Source: Takakia lepidozioides
Lineage: Eukaryota; Streptophyta; Takakiopsida; Takakiales; Takakiaceae
Assembly (NCBI GenBank): GCA_030704615.1
Contig: CM060732.1
Coordinates: 4,900,001 to 4,964,000 of the forward strand
Reading direction: 5' to 3'
Length of the DNA: 64,000 bases
Position 1 is the stretch's first letter. Every line of letters begins with the position of its first letter. The notes under the pieces are model-generated. The model was not told where the DNA came from. It worked only from the letters and a program-made list of their open reading frames with translations, and did not search any database. The position numbers and the translations under genes were made by a program. This document shows, piece after piece, positions 24,001-35,447 of this stretch.

Positions 24001-24477
24001 ATCATTTTTGTTTGCTTCCACACTTTGCCAGTACGTTCGAGACACCCTCGCACAGGTCTCGGACTAATATCAGATCAATCAAAATTCATTCAATGGCTCA
24101 ACGGATGGTTGGCCATCGACATGATTTTGGTTCGCTTTGAGACTTGGCCAGTATCTTCAATGTGCCATGGAAGAGGCCCCAGAGTAATATGAGATCAATC
24201 GAAATTTGTTCAATGGGCCGAGGGATGGTTGCCCATCCAAATGATTTTCGTTCGCTTTGAGACTTGGCCAGTGTGCTCAATGTACCCTCAGATAGGTCCC
24301 AATGTAATATGAGATCAATCGAAATTCATTCGATGGGCCAATGAGGCGTTCAGTTGTCATCTGGTTTTTGTTCATTGCGAAAAAAGAAAATCCTGCAATG
24401 CGTGCACGGCTATTGCACCCATTGAACGGATGTGGTTGAAGCCCCTCTTTTGCCCGCATGTGCTTGAACATGTGTGC
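21080..24477 (-). repeat. 1-kb satellite, first arm of a head-to-head palindrome
   Basis: About 3.4 copies of a unit of roughly 1,000 bases. Landmark CATCTGGTTTTTGTTCATTG occurs near 21,350, 22,350, 23,345 and 24,360. Each unit contains several 120-bp monomers plus a unique block (CGGGGGTTTCTGGCACGT, CCAAATTTGGCACGCACG). Open frames of 60-120 residues along both strands recur with the period and show no domain, so they are repeat shadows. Confidence 0.9.
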
Positions 24478-27400
24478 CAACCATCCGTTGAACCATCGAA
24501 CGAATTTTGATTGATCTGATATTAGTCCGAGACCTGTGCGAGGATGTCTCAAACGTAGTGGCAAAGTTTGGAAGCAAACAAAAATGATTTGGATGGGCAA
24601 CCATCCGCTCACCCGTTGAATGTATTCCACTGGATCTGCTATTGCTTTGGGACCTGTTGGACTGTGTTTCGCGTGCTCACGATTTTTTTTTCATCCGGTT
24701 TTTGAATGGGGCGTGTAATGTAGCCATATGCAATGTGCGTGCCAAATTTGGGAGCAAACATAATTCATTTGGACCCAAAACCACAGTTTCTTCCCTGTTT
24801 TGCACTCCAAACTTGGATTTGTGTTCAACTTCACGCACTCTTCATAGAGAGTTCTGCAATAGTCAGCGAAGAGAACACTTTTTTTTTGGGGCATTTTTTA
24901 TTGGTCCAAATTTTGGCGGGGAAGTAGTGGTGGGATGCTGGAAGCCGCAGAACAAAATTGAGCCAAAAACAAAATCGATACGTGCCAGAAACCCCCGATG
25001 AAAGGTAGTGCAAACCTATTTATTGGCTTAAAATTAATTTAAATTCGATTACATTATGGAATGGCTTGGTGTCGATGGGGAGGCAAATGATTTATTCGTC
25101 TGTTGTGTCTCCTCACATGTGTCGCACACATGTTCAAGCACATGCGGGCAAAAGAGGGGCTTCAACCACATCCTTTCAATGGGTGCAATAGCCGTGCACG
25201 CATTGCAGGATTTTCTTTTTCGCAATGAACAAAAACCAGATGACAACTGAACGCCTCATTGGCCAATCGAACGAATTTCGATTGATCTCATATTACATTG
25301 AGACCTATTTGAGGGTACATTGAGCACACTGGCCAAGTCTCAAAGCGAACGAAAATCATTTGGATGGGCAACCATCCCTCGGCCCATTGAACGAATTTCG
25401 ATTGATCTCATATTACTCAGGGGCCTCTTCCATGGCACATTGAACATACTGGGCCAAGTCTCAAAGCGAACCAAAATCATGTCGATGGCCAACCATCCGT
25501 TGAGCCATTGAATGAATTTTGATTGATCTGATATTAGTCCGAGACCTGTGCGAGGGTGTCTCGAACGTACTGGCAAAGTGTGGAAGCAAACAAAAATGAT
25601 TTGGATGGGCAACCATCCGCTCACCCGTTGAATGTATTCCGCTGAATCTGCTATTGCTTTGGGACCTGTTGGACTGTGTTTCGCGTGCTTACGATTGTTT
25701 TTTCATTCGGTTTTTGAATGGGGCATGTAATGTAGCCATATGCAACGTGCGTGCCAAATTTGGGAGCAAACGTAGTTCATTTGGACCCAAAACCACAGTT
25801 TCTTTCCTGTTTTGCACTCCAAACTTGATCTGTGTTCAACTTCACACACTCTTCATAGAGAGTTCTGCAATAGTGAGCGAAGAGAACACTTTTTTTTTGG
25901 GGCATTTTTTATTGGTCCAAATTTTGGCGGGGAAGTAGTGGTGGGATGCTGGAAGCCGTAGAACAAAATTGAGCCAAAAACAAAATCGATACGTGCCAGA
26001 AACCCCCGATGAAAGGTAGTGCAAACCTATTTATTGGCTTTAAATTAATTTAAATTCAATTGCATTATGGAATGGCTTGGTGTCGATGGGGAGGCAAATG
26101 ATTTATTCGTCTGTTGTGTCTCCGCACATGTGTCGCACACATGTTCAAGCACATGCGGGCAAAAGAGGGGCTTCAACCACATCCGTTCAATGGGTGCAAT
26201 AGCCGTGCACGCATTGCAGGATTTTCTTTTTCGCAATGAACAAAAACCAGATGACAACTGAACGCCTCATTGGCCCATCGAACGAATTTCGATTAATCTC
26301 ATATTATATTGGGACCTATCAGAGGGTACATTGAGCACACTGGCCAAGTCTCAAAGCGAACGAAAATCATTTGGATGGGCAACCATCCCTCGGCCCATTG
26401 AACAAATTTCGATTGATCTCATATTACTCTGGGGCCTCTTCCATGGCACATTGAACATACTGGCCCAAGTCTCAAAGCATGGCCAACCATCCGTTGAGCC
26501 ATCGAATGAATTTTGATTGATCTGATATTAGTCCGAGACATGTGTGAGGGTGTCTTAAACGTACTGGCAAAGTTTGGAAGCAAACAAAAATGATTTGGAT
26601 GGGCAACCATCCGCTCACCCGTTGAATGTATTCCGCTGGATCTGCTATTGCTTTGGGACCTGTTGGACTGTGTTTCGCGTGCTCACGATTTTTTTTTCAT
26701 TTGGTTTTTGAATGGGGCGTGTAATGTAGCTATATGCAACGTGCGTGCCAAATTTGGGAGCAAACATAATTCATTTGGACCCAAAACCACAGTTTCTTCC
26801 CTATTTTGCACTCCAAACTTAGATTTGTGTTCAACTTCATGCACTCTTTATAGAGAGTTCTGCAATAGTGAGCGAAGAGAACACTTTTTTTTTGGGGCAT
26901 TTTTTATTGGTCCAAATTTTGGCGGGGAAGTAGTGGTGGGATGCTGGAAACCGCAGAACAAAATTGAGCCAAAAACAAAATCGATACGTGCCAGAAACCC
27001 CCGATGAAAGGCAGTGCAAACCTATTTATTGGCTTAAAATTAATTTAAATTCGATTACATTATGGAATGGCTTGGTGTCGATGGGGAGGCAAATGATTTA
27101 TTCGTCTGTTGTGTCTCCGCACATGTTCAAGCATATGCGGGCAAAAGAGGGGCTTCAACCACATCCGTTCAATGGGTGCAATAGCCGTGCACGCATTGCA
27201 GGATTTTCTTTTTCGCAATGAACAAAAACCAGATGACAACTGAACGCCTCATTGGCCCATCGAACGAATTTGGATTGATCTCATATTACATTGGGACCTA
27301 TCAGAGGGTATATTGAGCACACTGGCCAAGTCTCAAAGCGAACGGAAATCATTTGGATGGGCAACCATCCCTCGGCCCATTGAACGAATTTCGATTGATC

Positions 27401-28240
27401 TCATATTACTCTGGGGCCTCTTCCATGGCACATTGAACATACTGGCCCAAGTCTCAAAGCGAACCAAAATCATCCCGATGGCCAACCATCCGTTGAGCCA
27501 TCGAATGAATTTTGATTGATCTGATATTAGTCCGAGACCTGTGCGAGGGTGTCTCGAACGTACTGGCAAAGTGTGGAAGCAAACAAAAATGATTTGGATG
27601 GGCAACCATCCGCTCACCCGTTGAATGTATTCCGCTGTATCTGCTATTGTTTTGGGACCTGTTGGACTGTGTTTCGCGTGCTCACGATTTTTTTTTCATC
27701 CGGTTTTTGAATGGGGCGTGTAATGTAGCCATATGCAACGTGCGTGCCAAATTTGGGAGCAAACATAATTCATTTGGACCCAAAACCACAGTTTCTTCCC
27801 TGTTTTGCACTCCAAACTTGATTTGTGTTCAACTTCACGCATTCTTCATAGAGAGTTCTGCAATAGTGAGCGAAGAGAACACTTTTTTTTGGGGGCATTT
27901 TTTATTGGTCCAAATTTTGGCGGGGAAGTAGTGGTGGGATGCTGGAAGCCGCAGAACAAAATTGAGCCAAAAACAAAATCGATACGTGCCAGAAACCCCC
28001 GATGAAAGGCAGTGCAAACCTATTTATTGGCTTAAAATTAATTTAAATTCAATTACATTATGGAATGGCTTGGTGTCGATGGGGAGGCAAATGATTTATT
28101 CGTCTGTTGTGTCTCCGCACATATTCAAGCACATGCGGGCAAAAAAGGGGCTTCAACCACATCCGTTCAATGGGTGCAATAGCCGTGCACGCATTGCAGG
28201 ATTTTTTTTCTTCGCAATGAACAAAAACCAGATGGGCATG
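24478..28240 (+). repeat. 1-kb satellite, second arm of the head-to-head palindrome
   Basis: About 3.7 copies of the same unit in the opposite orientation. Landmark CAATGAACAAAAACCAGATG occurs near 25,223, 26,235, 27,217 and 28,217. The switch point is sharp: sequence reads in one orientation to GAACATGTGTG at 24,477 and then continues as CCAACCATCCGTTGAACC in the other. The two arms together form a palindrome of about 7.1 kb. Confidence 0.9.
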
Positions 28241-29400
28241 TAGAAGACACTTGCAAAGTTTCTGAGCAATAAAATATCATTTCATCGGGGAAGTTTTCGT
28301 TCACCTTTTCATCCAATTTTGAATTGAACTGGATTTTTACTAAATAAAATGATTTAGAGGGCATAGGATTGTGGGGCGCAATGAGTGTGGGGCGCAATGA
28401 TTTTGTTTTTGGCTTGATTTTGTTTTGTGAGTAAAACCCTCACACCACCACATCCTTGCCAAAAAATGTACCAAGAAAAATGTTTTGAAAAAAAACGTTC
28501 ATCCTTTGCTCTATGCTCATTATTGCATAACTTTCTATGAAGAGTGCATGAAGTTGAAGATAACTTCACCTTGGAGTGCAAATGAGGGAATAAAATGTGT
28601 TTTGGATGCAGACGATGTCTGTTCATGGTGATATTTTCCATGCAACTCTTCATGTTGTTATCAAGCATATGGCTTCAGAATGGAATTAAAAACAATTCAT
28701 GTGCAGGCGAAAGATTGTTTTTCCTTATGAATTTGAATAACCGATTCAAACAACTTTGTTGAAATTCAACTTTGGTCCATATGTGCTTAAGTACGTACAA
28801 ATCACGTACACAAAGTTGCAAGCGAAGAAATAATCATTTGCCCCCCGAACGACTCGTTAAACGTTTCAACCAATTTTCAATCATGAATCATTTAATAGGG
28901 GAACTATTGGTTCACCCTTAGAACCATTTTAGATTGACCTCATACTTGTCCGGTAACTTAAAGAGGGCATGTACACAACATTCCCAAAGTTTCAAATCAA
29001 TCTAAAATCATTTGGCAGGGGAACAATTGGTTCACCCATTGACCCGGTGTACACTGTCACTCTTCAAGATTCGTGGGTGTGGTGCTTGATTATCCCATAT
29101 GATGGACCCAGGTGCCATGCCCAAGTAATAAACCATTTAAACATTATGGTACGAGACAAACACAATTGAAAACAACATTTATTCAAACATGATGTACAGT
29201 CAGAGGTCTACAAGTTTCTATCCATCCTCCAGCAATTTTTGGGCTCAGGCCAATTGAATAGCCCCGTCATGAAACGCTTCACAACATTTTCTAGTTTGTA
29301 CCGCAACTCTACTGTGTCTACACACAAGTTTTCTAGAGCGGAAGCAAAACAAGTTCTAGTAGACATATCGTTGAACAGATTTGCATCGAACGTGTTACCC
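28241..29400. repeat. Diverged satellite and 3' flank of kinase gene
   Basis: Degenerate versions of the satellite blocks (GCAAATGAGGGAATAAAATG near 28,578; CTCATACTTGTCCGGTAACT near 28,939), then AT-rich sequence with no gene. Probably the decayed edge of the array. Confidence 0.5.
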
Positions 29401-29401
29401 C

Positions 29402-30877
29402 CAGTTATTGCCTAGGCTATCTTCCCAATTGCAAAGGTCTCTGATGGCACGGTTAGAGGGGGCCTACGAGGTGTGTCATCTGACTGGTTGTTGGCTACAT
29501 TATGAACAATTGCAATTTCAGGTGCAATCCACCATCTATGTGTGAGAGTCTTTATCATCTTGTCTCTGCTCTCGAAAATGTACAACGTGGTTTTTGGGTT
29601 ATCCGTCGTGGAGGCCATCCCCCAATCGCATACCCCGATGTACACATCTTCAGACCTTTGTGGAAAATGATGTTGTCGGGGGACATGTCGTTGTGCAAGA
29701 GGTGGTGATTATGGACGTTGAGCATGATGTGCAAAAGCGCCCATGCCAATTGGGTGCGATTCTGTCGGAATCGAACCAGTCGGTTGACCTCCTGCATTTC
29801 CTGCTCCGTCCCCCGTCGTTCCATTAACTCCCTGTTATCCCGATCATTCCCCCATTTCCTGTCAATACTCAACCATGATCGTATGGTCCCCCCATTCCAC
29901 CAATATGTGTAACCTTCATTTCGACGTGGATGCAACGCAAAATACTTTATGATGCCGAAATGATGGAACTTTACAGCCAACGCCTTATTGTTATGTTGGA
30001 CTTTGGCAAGCTCAACATTTGTTTCCCTGGGCGTTTTCCCTGCTAGCTCCCAAGATGGAGGAATGAATTGATCCCCAACAATTCTAACCCTTCGAATTGT
30101 ACCATACCCTCCCTGTTTGGGCGCGTCGAGTTGTTGTACCTGTGCGTTTGTGGATATGTATCTCACGTTCATGCCGCATCCGCGGACGAAGACCCTGCCT
30201 TCCATGGGAGTGGTTTTGTACGTCGTTTGGCGTGGGCCTTTGCCATGTCAGACCATCAATCCACAAGCACAAACAACTCCTCATCCGAAGTTGGCATGCG
30301 ACCTTTAGCTACAAGTGTTCTCGTAACAAACTTGTCCATGGTTTGCCTTAGATTCCATGTGGCATCATGGGCCCGGTCCTCCATCCATTTCGTGAACTGG
30401 AACTTCGCCCTGTCCTCCTCCCATTCATCCCTGGCCAAAGCCTCCCTCATTCTCATCTCCATATTGTGCTGGAATCTAAAGGAACCCCTCATTCTTATGT
30501 CGGACATACAAAAGATTCAAACGCATTATGTCATTGTCCTTCAAATAATCCAACACTACTTGCTTCACCACCTTCGCGGCCTCTGCGCTTGGATAGTCTT
30601 TTTTATCGACCTGACTATCTCGTTCATGTGCATGTTTACGCTTCCTACCTTTACGCCCACTTCCCGAGGAACCCCCTGACACTGCGTTCGAAGCAACGTT
30701 TTCGGACATGATGAAAGTACTCTGCGGAATAGACGCGGCTTCGTAACGGAAAACTAAACCCAGACTATTGATAACCTTATATACTAGTAGACCAATTTCC
30801 TCACCCTCTATTGGTATAGTACCCAAAGCAAACTCTCCCGCAGTCCCAGGGAAAAAAGGCAAAAACTCCTCCCCCAC
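29402..30877 (-). pseudogene. Cargo gene: protein-kinase-like, frameshifted
   Basis: The N-terminal part contains MSENVASNAVSG at 30,709 (in frame with an upstream ATG at 30,877) and is K/R/E-rich with helical segments. The kinase domain follows in shifted frames: a glycine-rich loop QGGYGTIRRV near 30,100, ALAVKFHHFG as the lysine strand, catalytic loop HLLHNDMSPDNIIFH near 29,690 (HND in place of HRD), CDWGMAS near 29,627 in place of DFG, and WWIAPE as the APE motif near 29,540. Asp and Asn of the catalytic loop are kept, so the ancestor was probably an active kinase. Several frame changes interrupt this copy. It faces away from the right-end array, which lies upstream of it. Substrate and kinase family are not recognisable. 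Confidence 0.7.
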
Positions 30878-31027
30878 ACAAATCCACTTTCTCCCCCCCT
30901 CCCACGCTCAGTCCTGGCCATCGAAGTTCAAACTCCAAGAAGCCCCAGAACCGCACTCACAGAGAGGGAAAAAAGTGGGTTGGGAATGAGGGGTAGGCCC
31001 TGATATACTGCCTGGAGAGGCCTGAAG

Positions 31028-31600
31028 TGCGACCGCCTCTGCTGCCCATTCACGCCTCGCCACGTGTCCAGGGAGCGGTCGCACCTAATAACAAAAAAGA
31101 AAATGTGCGACCCCCCATAAGCGGTCGTACCTAATAACCAAAAAAAAAAAGTCTGTGACCACCACTGGCTGGTGATCGCACCCATTTAAAAAATAATTAA
31201 AAATGTGCGACCATCCCCTGCTGGTGGTCGCACCCATTTAAAAAATAATTAAAAATGTGCAACCATCATCTGCTGGTGGTCGCACCTATTTAAAAAAATT
31301 GAAAAGTTGCGACCACCACCTGCTCGTGGTCGCACCTATTTTAAAAAAAAGAAAAAATTGCGACCACCACCTGCTGGTGGTCGCACCCAATTTAAAAAAA
31401 GAAAAAATGTGCGACCACCCTCTGCTTGTGGTCGCACCTATTAAAAAAAATGAAAATGCTGCGACCACCACCTACTGGTGGTCGCACCCATTTAAAAAAT
31501 AAGAAAAAATGTGCGACCACCCCCTTCAAGTGGTCGCACCTATTTTAAAAAAATAAAAATTTGTCCGACCAACCTTTGCTGACGGTCGCATGATTGACAA
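31028..31600. repeat. GCGACCACC palindrome array, right end of element B
   Basis: Nine or so inverted pairs GCGACCACC...GGTGGTCGC with A-rich linkers. The array lies just upstream of the kinase gene on its coding strand. A TATA-like GTATATCAGG (minus strand, about 31,008) lies between array and gene. Confidence 0.9.
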
Positions 31601-32287
31601 TATAAATCATAATATATGAATTTTACAGATAATTAATGAAGTCCACGTAATAAGGCCACATCGGTTGCCACGTCGGTTCTCATAGTAAATAGTCAGTAAT
31701 AAAGTAAAAAAATAAACATATTTATGTACAGTAACGTCGGTTTTGGACGTGACGTGACGCACGTCCGTCACTGACGTCGGACGTGACGCTGACGCGTCAA
31801 CGCCACGTCACGTCCAAATTTGCAACTAAGGCTGGTGGTCGCACCCAATTTTTTTTATAAAAAAATGTGCGACCACCCTCTGCTTGTGGTCGCACCTATT
31901 AAAAAATTTGAAAATGCTGCGACCATCACCTGCTTGTGGTCGCACCCATTTAAAAAATAAGAAAAAATGTGCGACCACCCCTTTCTGGTGGTCGCACCTA
32001 TTTATAAATAAATAAATAAATGTCCGACCAACCGTTGCTGACGGTCGCATGATTGACAATATAAATCATAATATATGAATTTTACAGATAAATAATGAAG
32101 TCCACGTAATGAGGCCACATTGGTTGCCACGTCGGTTCTCATAGTAAATAGTCAATAGTAAATTTTAAAAATATATATATATGTACAGTAACGTCCGTTT
32201 AGGACGTGACGTGATGCACGTCCGTCACTGACGTCGGACGTGACGCTGACGCGTCAACGCCACGTCACGTCCAAATTTACAACTAGG
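31601..32287. repeat. Duplicated right terminus of element B
   Basis: The block CATGATTGACAATATAAATC through TAACGTC...CGTGACGTG to the CACGTCACGTCCAAATTT end occurs twice, at about 31,588-31,829 and 32,047-32,287, separated by a short four-unit palindrome array (31,830-32,045). The outer copy is the one flanked by TCTGGAAC. The inner copy ends TTTGCAACTAAGG and is otherwise nearly identical. Confidence 0.85.
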
Positions 32288-32530
32288 TCTGGAACAGATC
32301 CAAACATGTGTGCAGAAATCCTTAAATAAGCAAATGACCATCTCAACTTTTATAAGCCTCATCCCCAGCTTCCGGTTTTGATGGTCATTTGGTTTTTTAA
32401 GTCTTTATATACGCATGTGTGGATATGTTCCAGATGGAAGATATTAACATTGGAAAAATAAGAGTTGGAGAAGCACCTCATTACGAAGACATTACAGAAG
32501 ACCTCAACATGTTGAACATCTGGATGAAGA
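32288..32530. repeat. Remainder of the interrupted foldback repeat
   Basis: Begins with the right target-site duplication TCTGGAAC (32,288-32,295). CAAATGACCATC (32,332) pairs with GATGGTCATTTG (32,381), and ACATGTGTG pairs with CGCATGTGTGG. The inverse of CATCTGGAAC lies at 32,429-32,438 with matching flanks. Joining 12,674 to 32,296 restores a continuous hairpin of about 320 bases. Confidence 0.8.
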
Positions 32531-32729
32531 ACATTGCTCATCGTCGCTTCAAAGTTCAAGCGCTTCTGAAATGATCACATGTTTGTTGGTGGAAGCAGAT
32601 ATCGTAGGCCACATTGATCTCGTACCCATCGAAGACTCTCGTAGGCCACATGGAACGGTTCATGTGATACATTTTCACAAATGCGATGTAATACATTTGT
32701 GAAATAATATCACATCAACCGTTTAATGT

Positions 32730-33045
32730 GGCCAATGCACCTCTTCCGCACCATGGCGGAAATGTTCGCCACTTGAAAGCACAAACACAAATAATCCGTG
32801 CAAACAATCTCAAGAATCATATATACTGCAAGGTGTTTCATACTGCCGATGTTCATGTAGCTGAATTATTTAGGAATCGTTTTGTTACTCCCATGCCAAC
32901 AACATCAGGTCCACTGCGACTGCCATATTCCAAATTCCGTATCAGCCACCACGGATATGAAACCAAGAACTTCGCACAAAATCTCCAATTCATTCAATTT
33001 ATGGTGGGCCATGGCTGCAGCCTGCAAGCTGGCCTGGGTGGCTGA
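32730..33045 (+). pseudogene. Fragment related to the 45.6-kb locus
   Basis: The frame contains NNLKNHIYCKVFHTADVHVAELFRN, about which a similar stretch (NNHIYGKVFHA...LAELC) can be read near 45,630-45,690. This shows a shared repeat-borne coding segment. Function unknown. The two occurrences both lie next to copies of the ParB-methyltransferase-like gene family. Confidence 0.35.
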
Positions 33046-33069
33046 TACGTTCGTTTGAATATGACAGTC

Positions 33070-33940
33070 TCAGAGGACGTTGACATGGGAATATTTCCAG
33101 CAAAGCAAATCGGGGGAAGTACCTTGAATTACCTGGAACCACCAAGTCATGCGGTTGAGCCACACATCCATTGCAGGTTCGGAAACTTCAAGTGGGGTCC
33201 TTATACTCTCCGATGCATTCCAGATCGACAGCCACCGTGTCTGCCATGTCCGATCCAATGTCAGGAGCAGGAAGAAGAGTGGCTATTGCTAGGAAGGAAC
33301 TTCAGTGCATTGAAACCTCACATTCTCTTTCGCCTCCACACATGCCGTTGAGAGGTGATGCAGTTTCTCCAACTGCATGGTCGGCTGCATGGCCCGAGAA
33401 TAGTGTTTTGCAATCTCGAGGATGAAGTCCTTTCCAAATGCCGGATCTGCAATGGCCACCAGCTTCACAAGCTTTGACTTGTATTTGGTTCTGGACTTGA
33501 CTTCGACTTCCTTCAAGTGCTCGGTCAATGACTGCAATGTTTTTGTCTGCCCCTCACTTTCCATGAAGAAGCGTTTGGCATGGGCCAAATCCAGCTTGAT
33601 GTTTGACTGCCAAGAAAAACATGCAGAAGCATTACATACGATCCATGTGGAAAGATGACTAGAAATTGGGGAAGGATGAGCAGAGGAAAATGAGAGGACG
33701 ACTTACTTCGTATATGACCTCTACCATTCCATTCATAGTGAGGCGATACCATGTCCGGTCTATTTTTGCCAGGGTTTTTTGAATGAGCTCGGGCTCCAGC
33801 ATTTCGGCGAACATGTGTGGGTCAGTGAGACCAGTTTTCCTCACCCTGTACAGCATATGTGCCATGTGGGTATGCACGTAAGCATTTTCAGTGACCCTGC
33901 GAGGCACACTCTCCAGTTCAGTCCAATGAAGCACGGAAAC
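33070..33940 (-). pseudogene. Third copy fragment of the ParB-methyltransferase-like gene
   Basis: Two exons match the 56-62 kb gene. 33,934-33,710 reads AHMLYRVRKTGLTDPHMF...WYRLTMNGMVEVIYE and ends at a GTAAGT donor. 33,611-33,080 reads SNIKLDLAHAKRFFMES...GKDFILEIAKHYSRAMQ...EKLHHLSTA and later RWLSIWNAS. The counterparts are VHTLFRIQRIGLMKLDDF...TWYSLTREAFLEYMY and GSEFLQQIKSHYE...EKLHRLA and RWLEIWNSD. The intron position is conserved. The ParB motif and the methyltransferase part are not found here, and a frame change and stops occur in the second exon, so this is a truncated relic. Confidence 0.65.
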
Positions 33941-33989
33941 AAAACTGATTGGAAACCGCAGAAAACGTCACTCTCTCCATCAACATACT

Positions 33990-34770
33990 CACCACCGAAC
34001 CACTCTCCGGAAGCATACGAGCAGCATACTTACTCCCCAATTGGATACTTTCAGCATCTTACTCCGGGGTCAGTTACTATTATGTTTTGAAGAGCATACG
34101 AGTAATTCATCATCTTCGCGATTCACTGAAAGTCTGCAAGACCACCAATTCTTCGAGAAGTGCAGCTGAACGGTTGCACAAGACATTGTTGGTTGGCGTA
34201 ATATTGGAGGATATTTTTTGTGAGGTCATCACCATATCAACGATTCTCGAGACAGCATTTCAGGGACTTCTTCCATCTTCTGCTGACGAAAACCTTCGAA
34301 ACAACGGAAGAATACAGATTTGAAAATGGTCCCTCCAACCTTGTCAAAATATCGTGATTTTGGGAAATGACTTTCCTCAAAATATTTTCATCATAAGTAC
34401 GTCGGCCGACATTGTCTTGTACTAACGGACTTCAGCCCTCTTTCTAGAAGTTGATACTCTCATTGACATGGTTTACGTTACTTGTATTGGTCCATGCCGC
34501 ATGGGGCGAGACTTACTCAAATTGACATGGTTCTGAAATAAAACCTGGTTGTTTATCATCAATGTCTCCCCATTGTCTTTCATTTCATTTCATGGTATTG
34601 TGTCATTGTGCCATGTTTTGCTCACATATTTGATTGATTTGTCTTGTACGTTACATAGTAACGGCCTTCACAAGCTCAGTCGCGGTTACGAATATGACTG
34701 GTGCTCCAATCATCCATCAGGCCGCGGATCATGAAGCGAGTTATCACCCGACACCCATTTTTTTAATTTA
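33990..34770. other. Spacer without recognisable gene
   Basis: Open frames exist on the plus strand (for example 33,949-34,323) but show no domain, and I see no repeat structure. Confidence 0.3.
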
Positions 34771-34774
34771 TTTT

Positions 34775-34985
34775 TTAATGTAATGGAAACACCTGGGAGC
34801 AACAGCTCACAAATCAGGCCCCCTTAATAGTATAACCTCTTTCACAGTAACCCCGCCATGTGGCGTTGGAATGGGACACCACCCATGAACATATCACACT
34901 CGTCAGTAGCAAGATTTGACCTTATAATCATCTGGGTGGCACTCAGTGCACTTCACCAACTGAGCTACTGACTGTTGGTATCTCA
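34775..34985 (-). mobile_element. tRNA-derived SINE, copy 2
   Basis: Same family as 17,490-17,697. Minus strand reads CAGTCAGTAGCTCAGTTGG (A box), AAGGTCAAATCTTG (degenerate B box), GGTGTCCCATTCCAACG, and a tail ending CTCCCAGGTGTTTCC with A/T-rich 3' sequence. Differences between the two copies are scattered substitutions, as expected of independent old insertions. Confidence 0.75.
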
Positions 34986-34989
34986 TTCA

Positions 34990-35447
34990 ACTCTTACTAA
35001 ACGTCGAATGAACAGTGGAACTTGCTTTATGAGCCAATAGAAACTGTTTTTTCTCCTGAAGTTTATACATAATGTTTCTTTATTGCTCATATTATATATT
35101 AATAGACAAACAATTATTTATATCTTTATATTATATTTAAAAGTATCCATTTAAATTCATTTAAATAATTTAAAAAAATACATATTCAGATATTTCTCCT
35201 TATTTCTGGACCAAACTTTAGTCCAGATTTACTTAAAATTGTGTTCAATGTAGTATAGGACGAGCAATAATATGACTATTAGGGCTGGCAGCGAACTATT
35301 TGCATCATACGAGTTCTCCCGGGATGATTGGGACCTCCGGTTACAGCATGAGTAGGATATGTATGATACAAATAGGGTTCCTTTGAGATAGGGATCACGT
35401 AGAGGGGCATTGTAGATATTCTCATGATGTATTTTGTATACATCCGA
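34990..35447. other. AT-rich spacer
   Basis: No gene or clear repeat seen. Confidence 0.4.

Larger units (their letters stand above)
12675..32287 (+). mobile_element. Element B: 19.6-kb hAT-like transposon with cargo
   Basis: Direct 8-bp repeats TCTGGAAC lie at 12,667-12,674 and 32,288-32,295, just outside termini CATGGTTGCAAACGT and, read inwards from the right, CCTAGTTGTAAATTTGG. Eight-bp duplications and termini starting with C are hAT features, and an internal BED/DUF659 hAT-type transposase agrees. The opposing arm of the interrupted foldback carries the empty-site sequence with only one TCTGGAAC, an internal control for the insertion. Order inside: array, transposase (plus), array with nested SINE, cargo gene B (plus), satellite palindrome, kinase gene (minus), array, duplicated right end. 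The transposase is broken, so the copy is probably no longer autonomous. Confidence 0.8.

Noticed and set aside
21580-28243. Protein genes of 60-120 residues repeated along the satellite
   Set aside because: They recur with the 1-kb repeat on both strands, have low-complexity composition and no domain.
34920-34982. Functional tRNA gene
   Set aside because: The A box is good, but the B box is degenerate and the sequence continues into a shared SINE body found in two copies.
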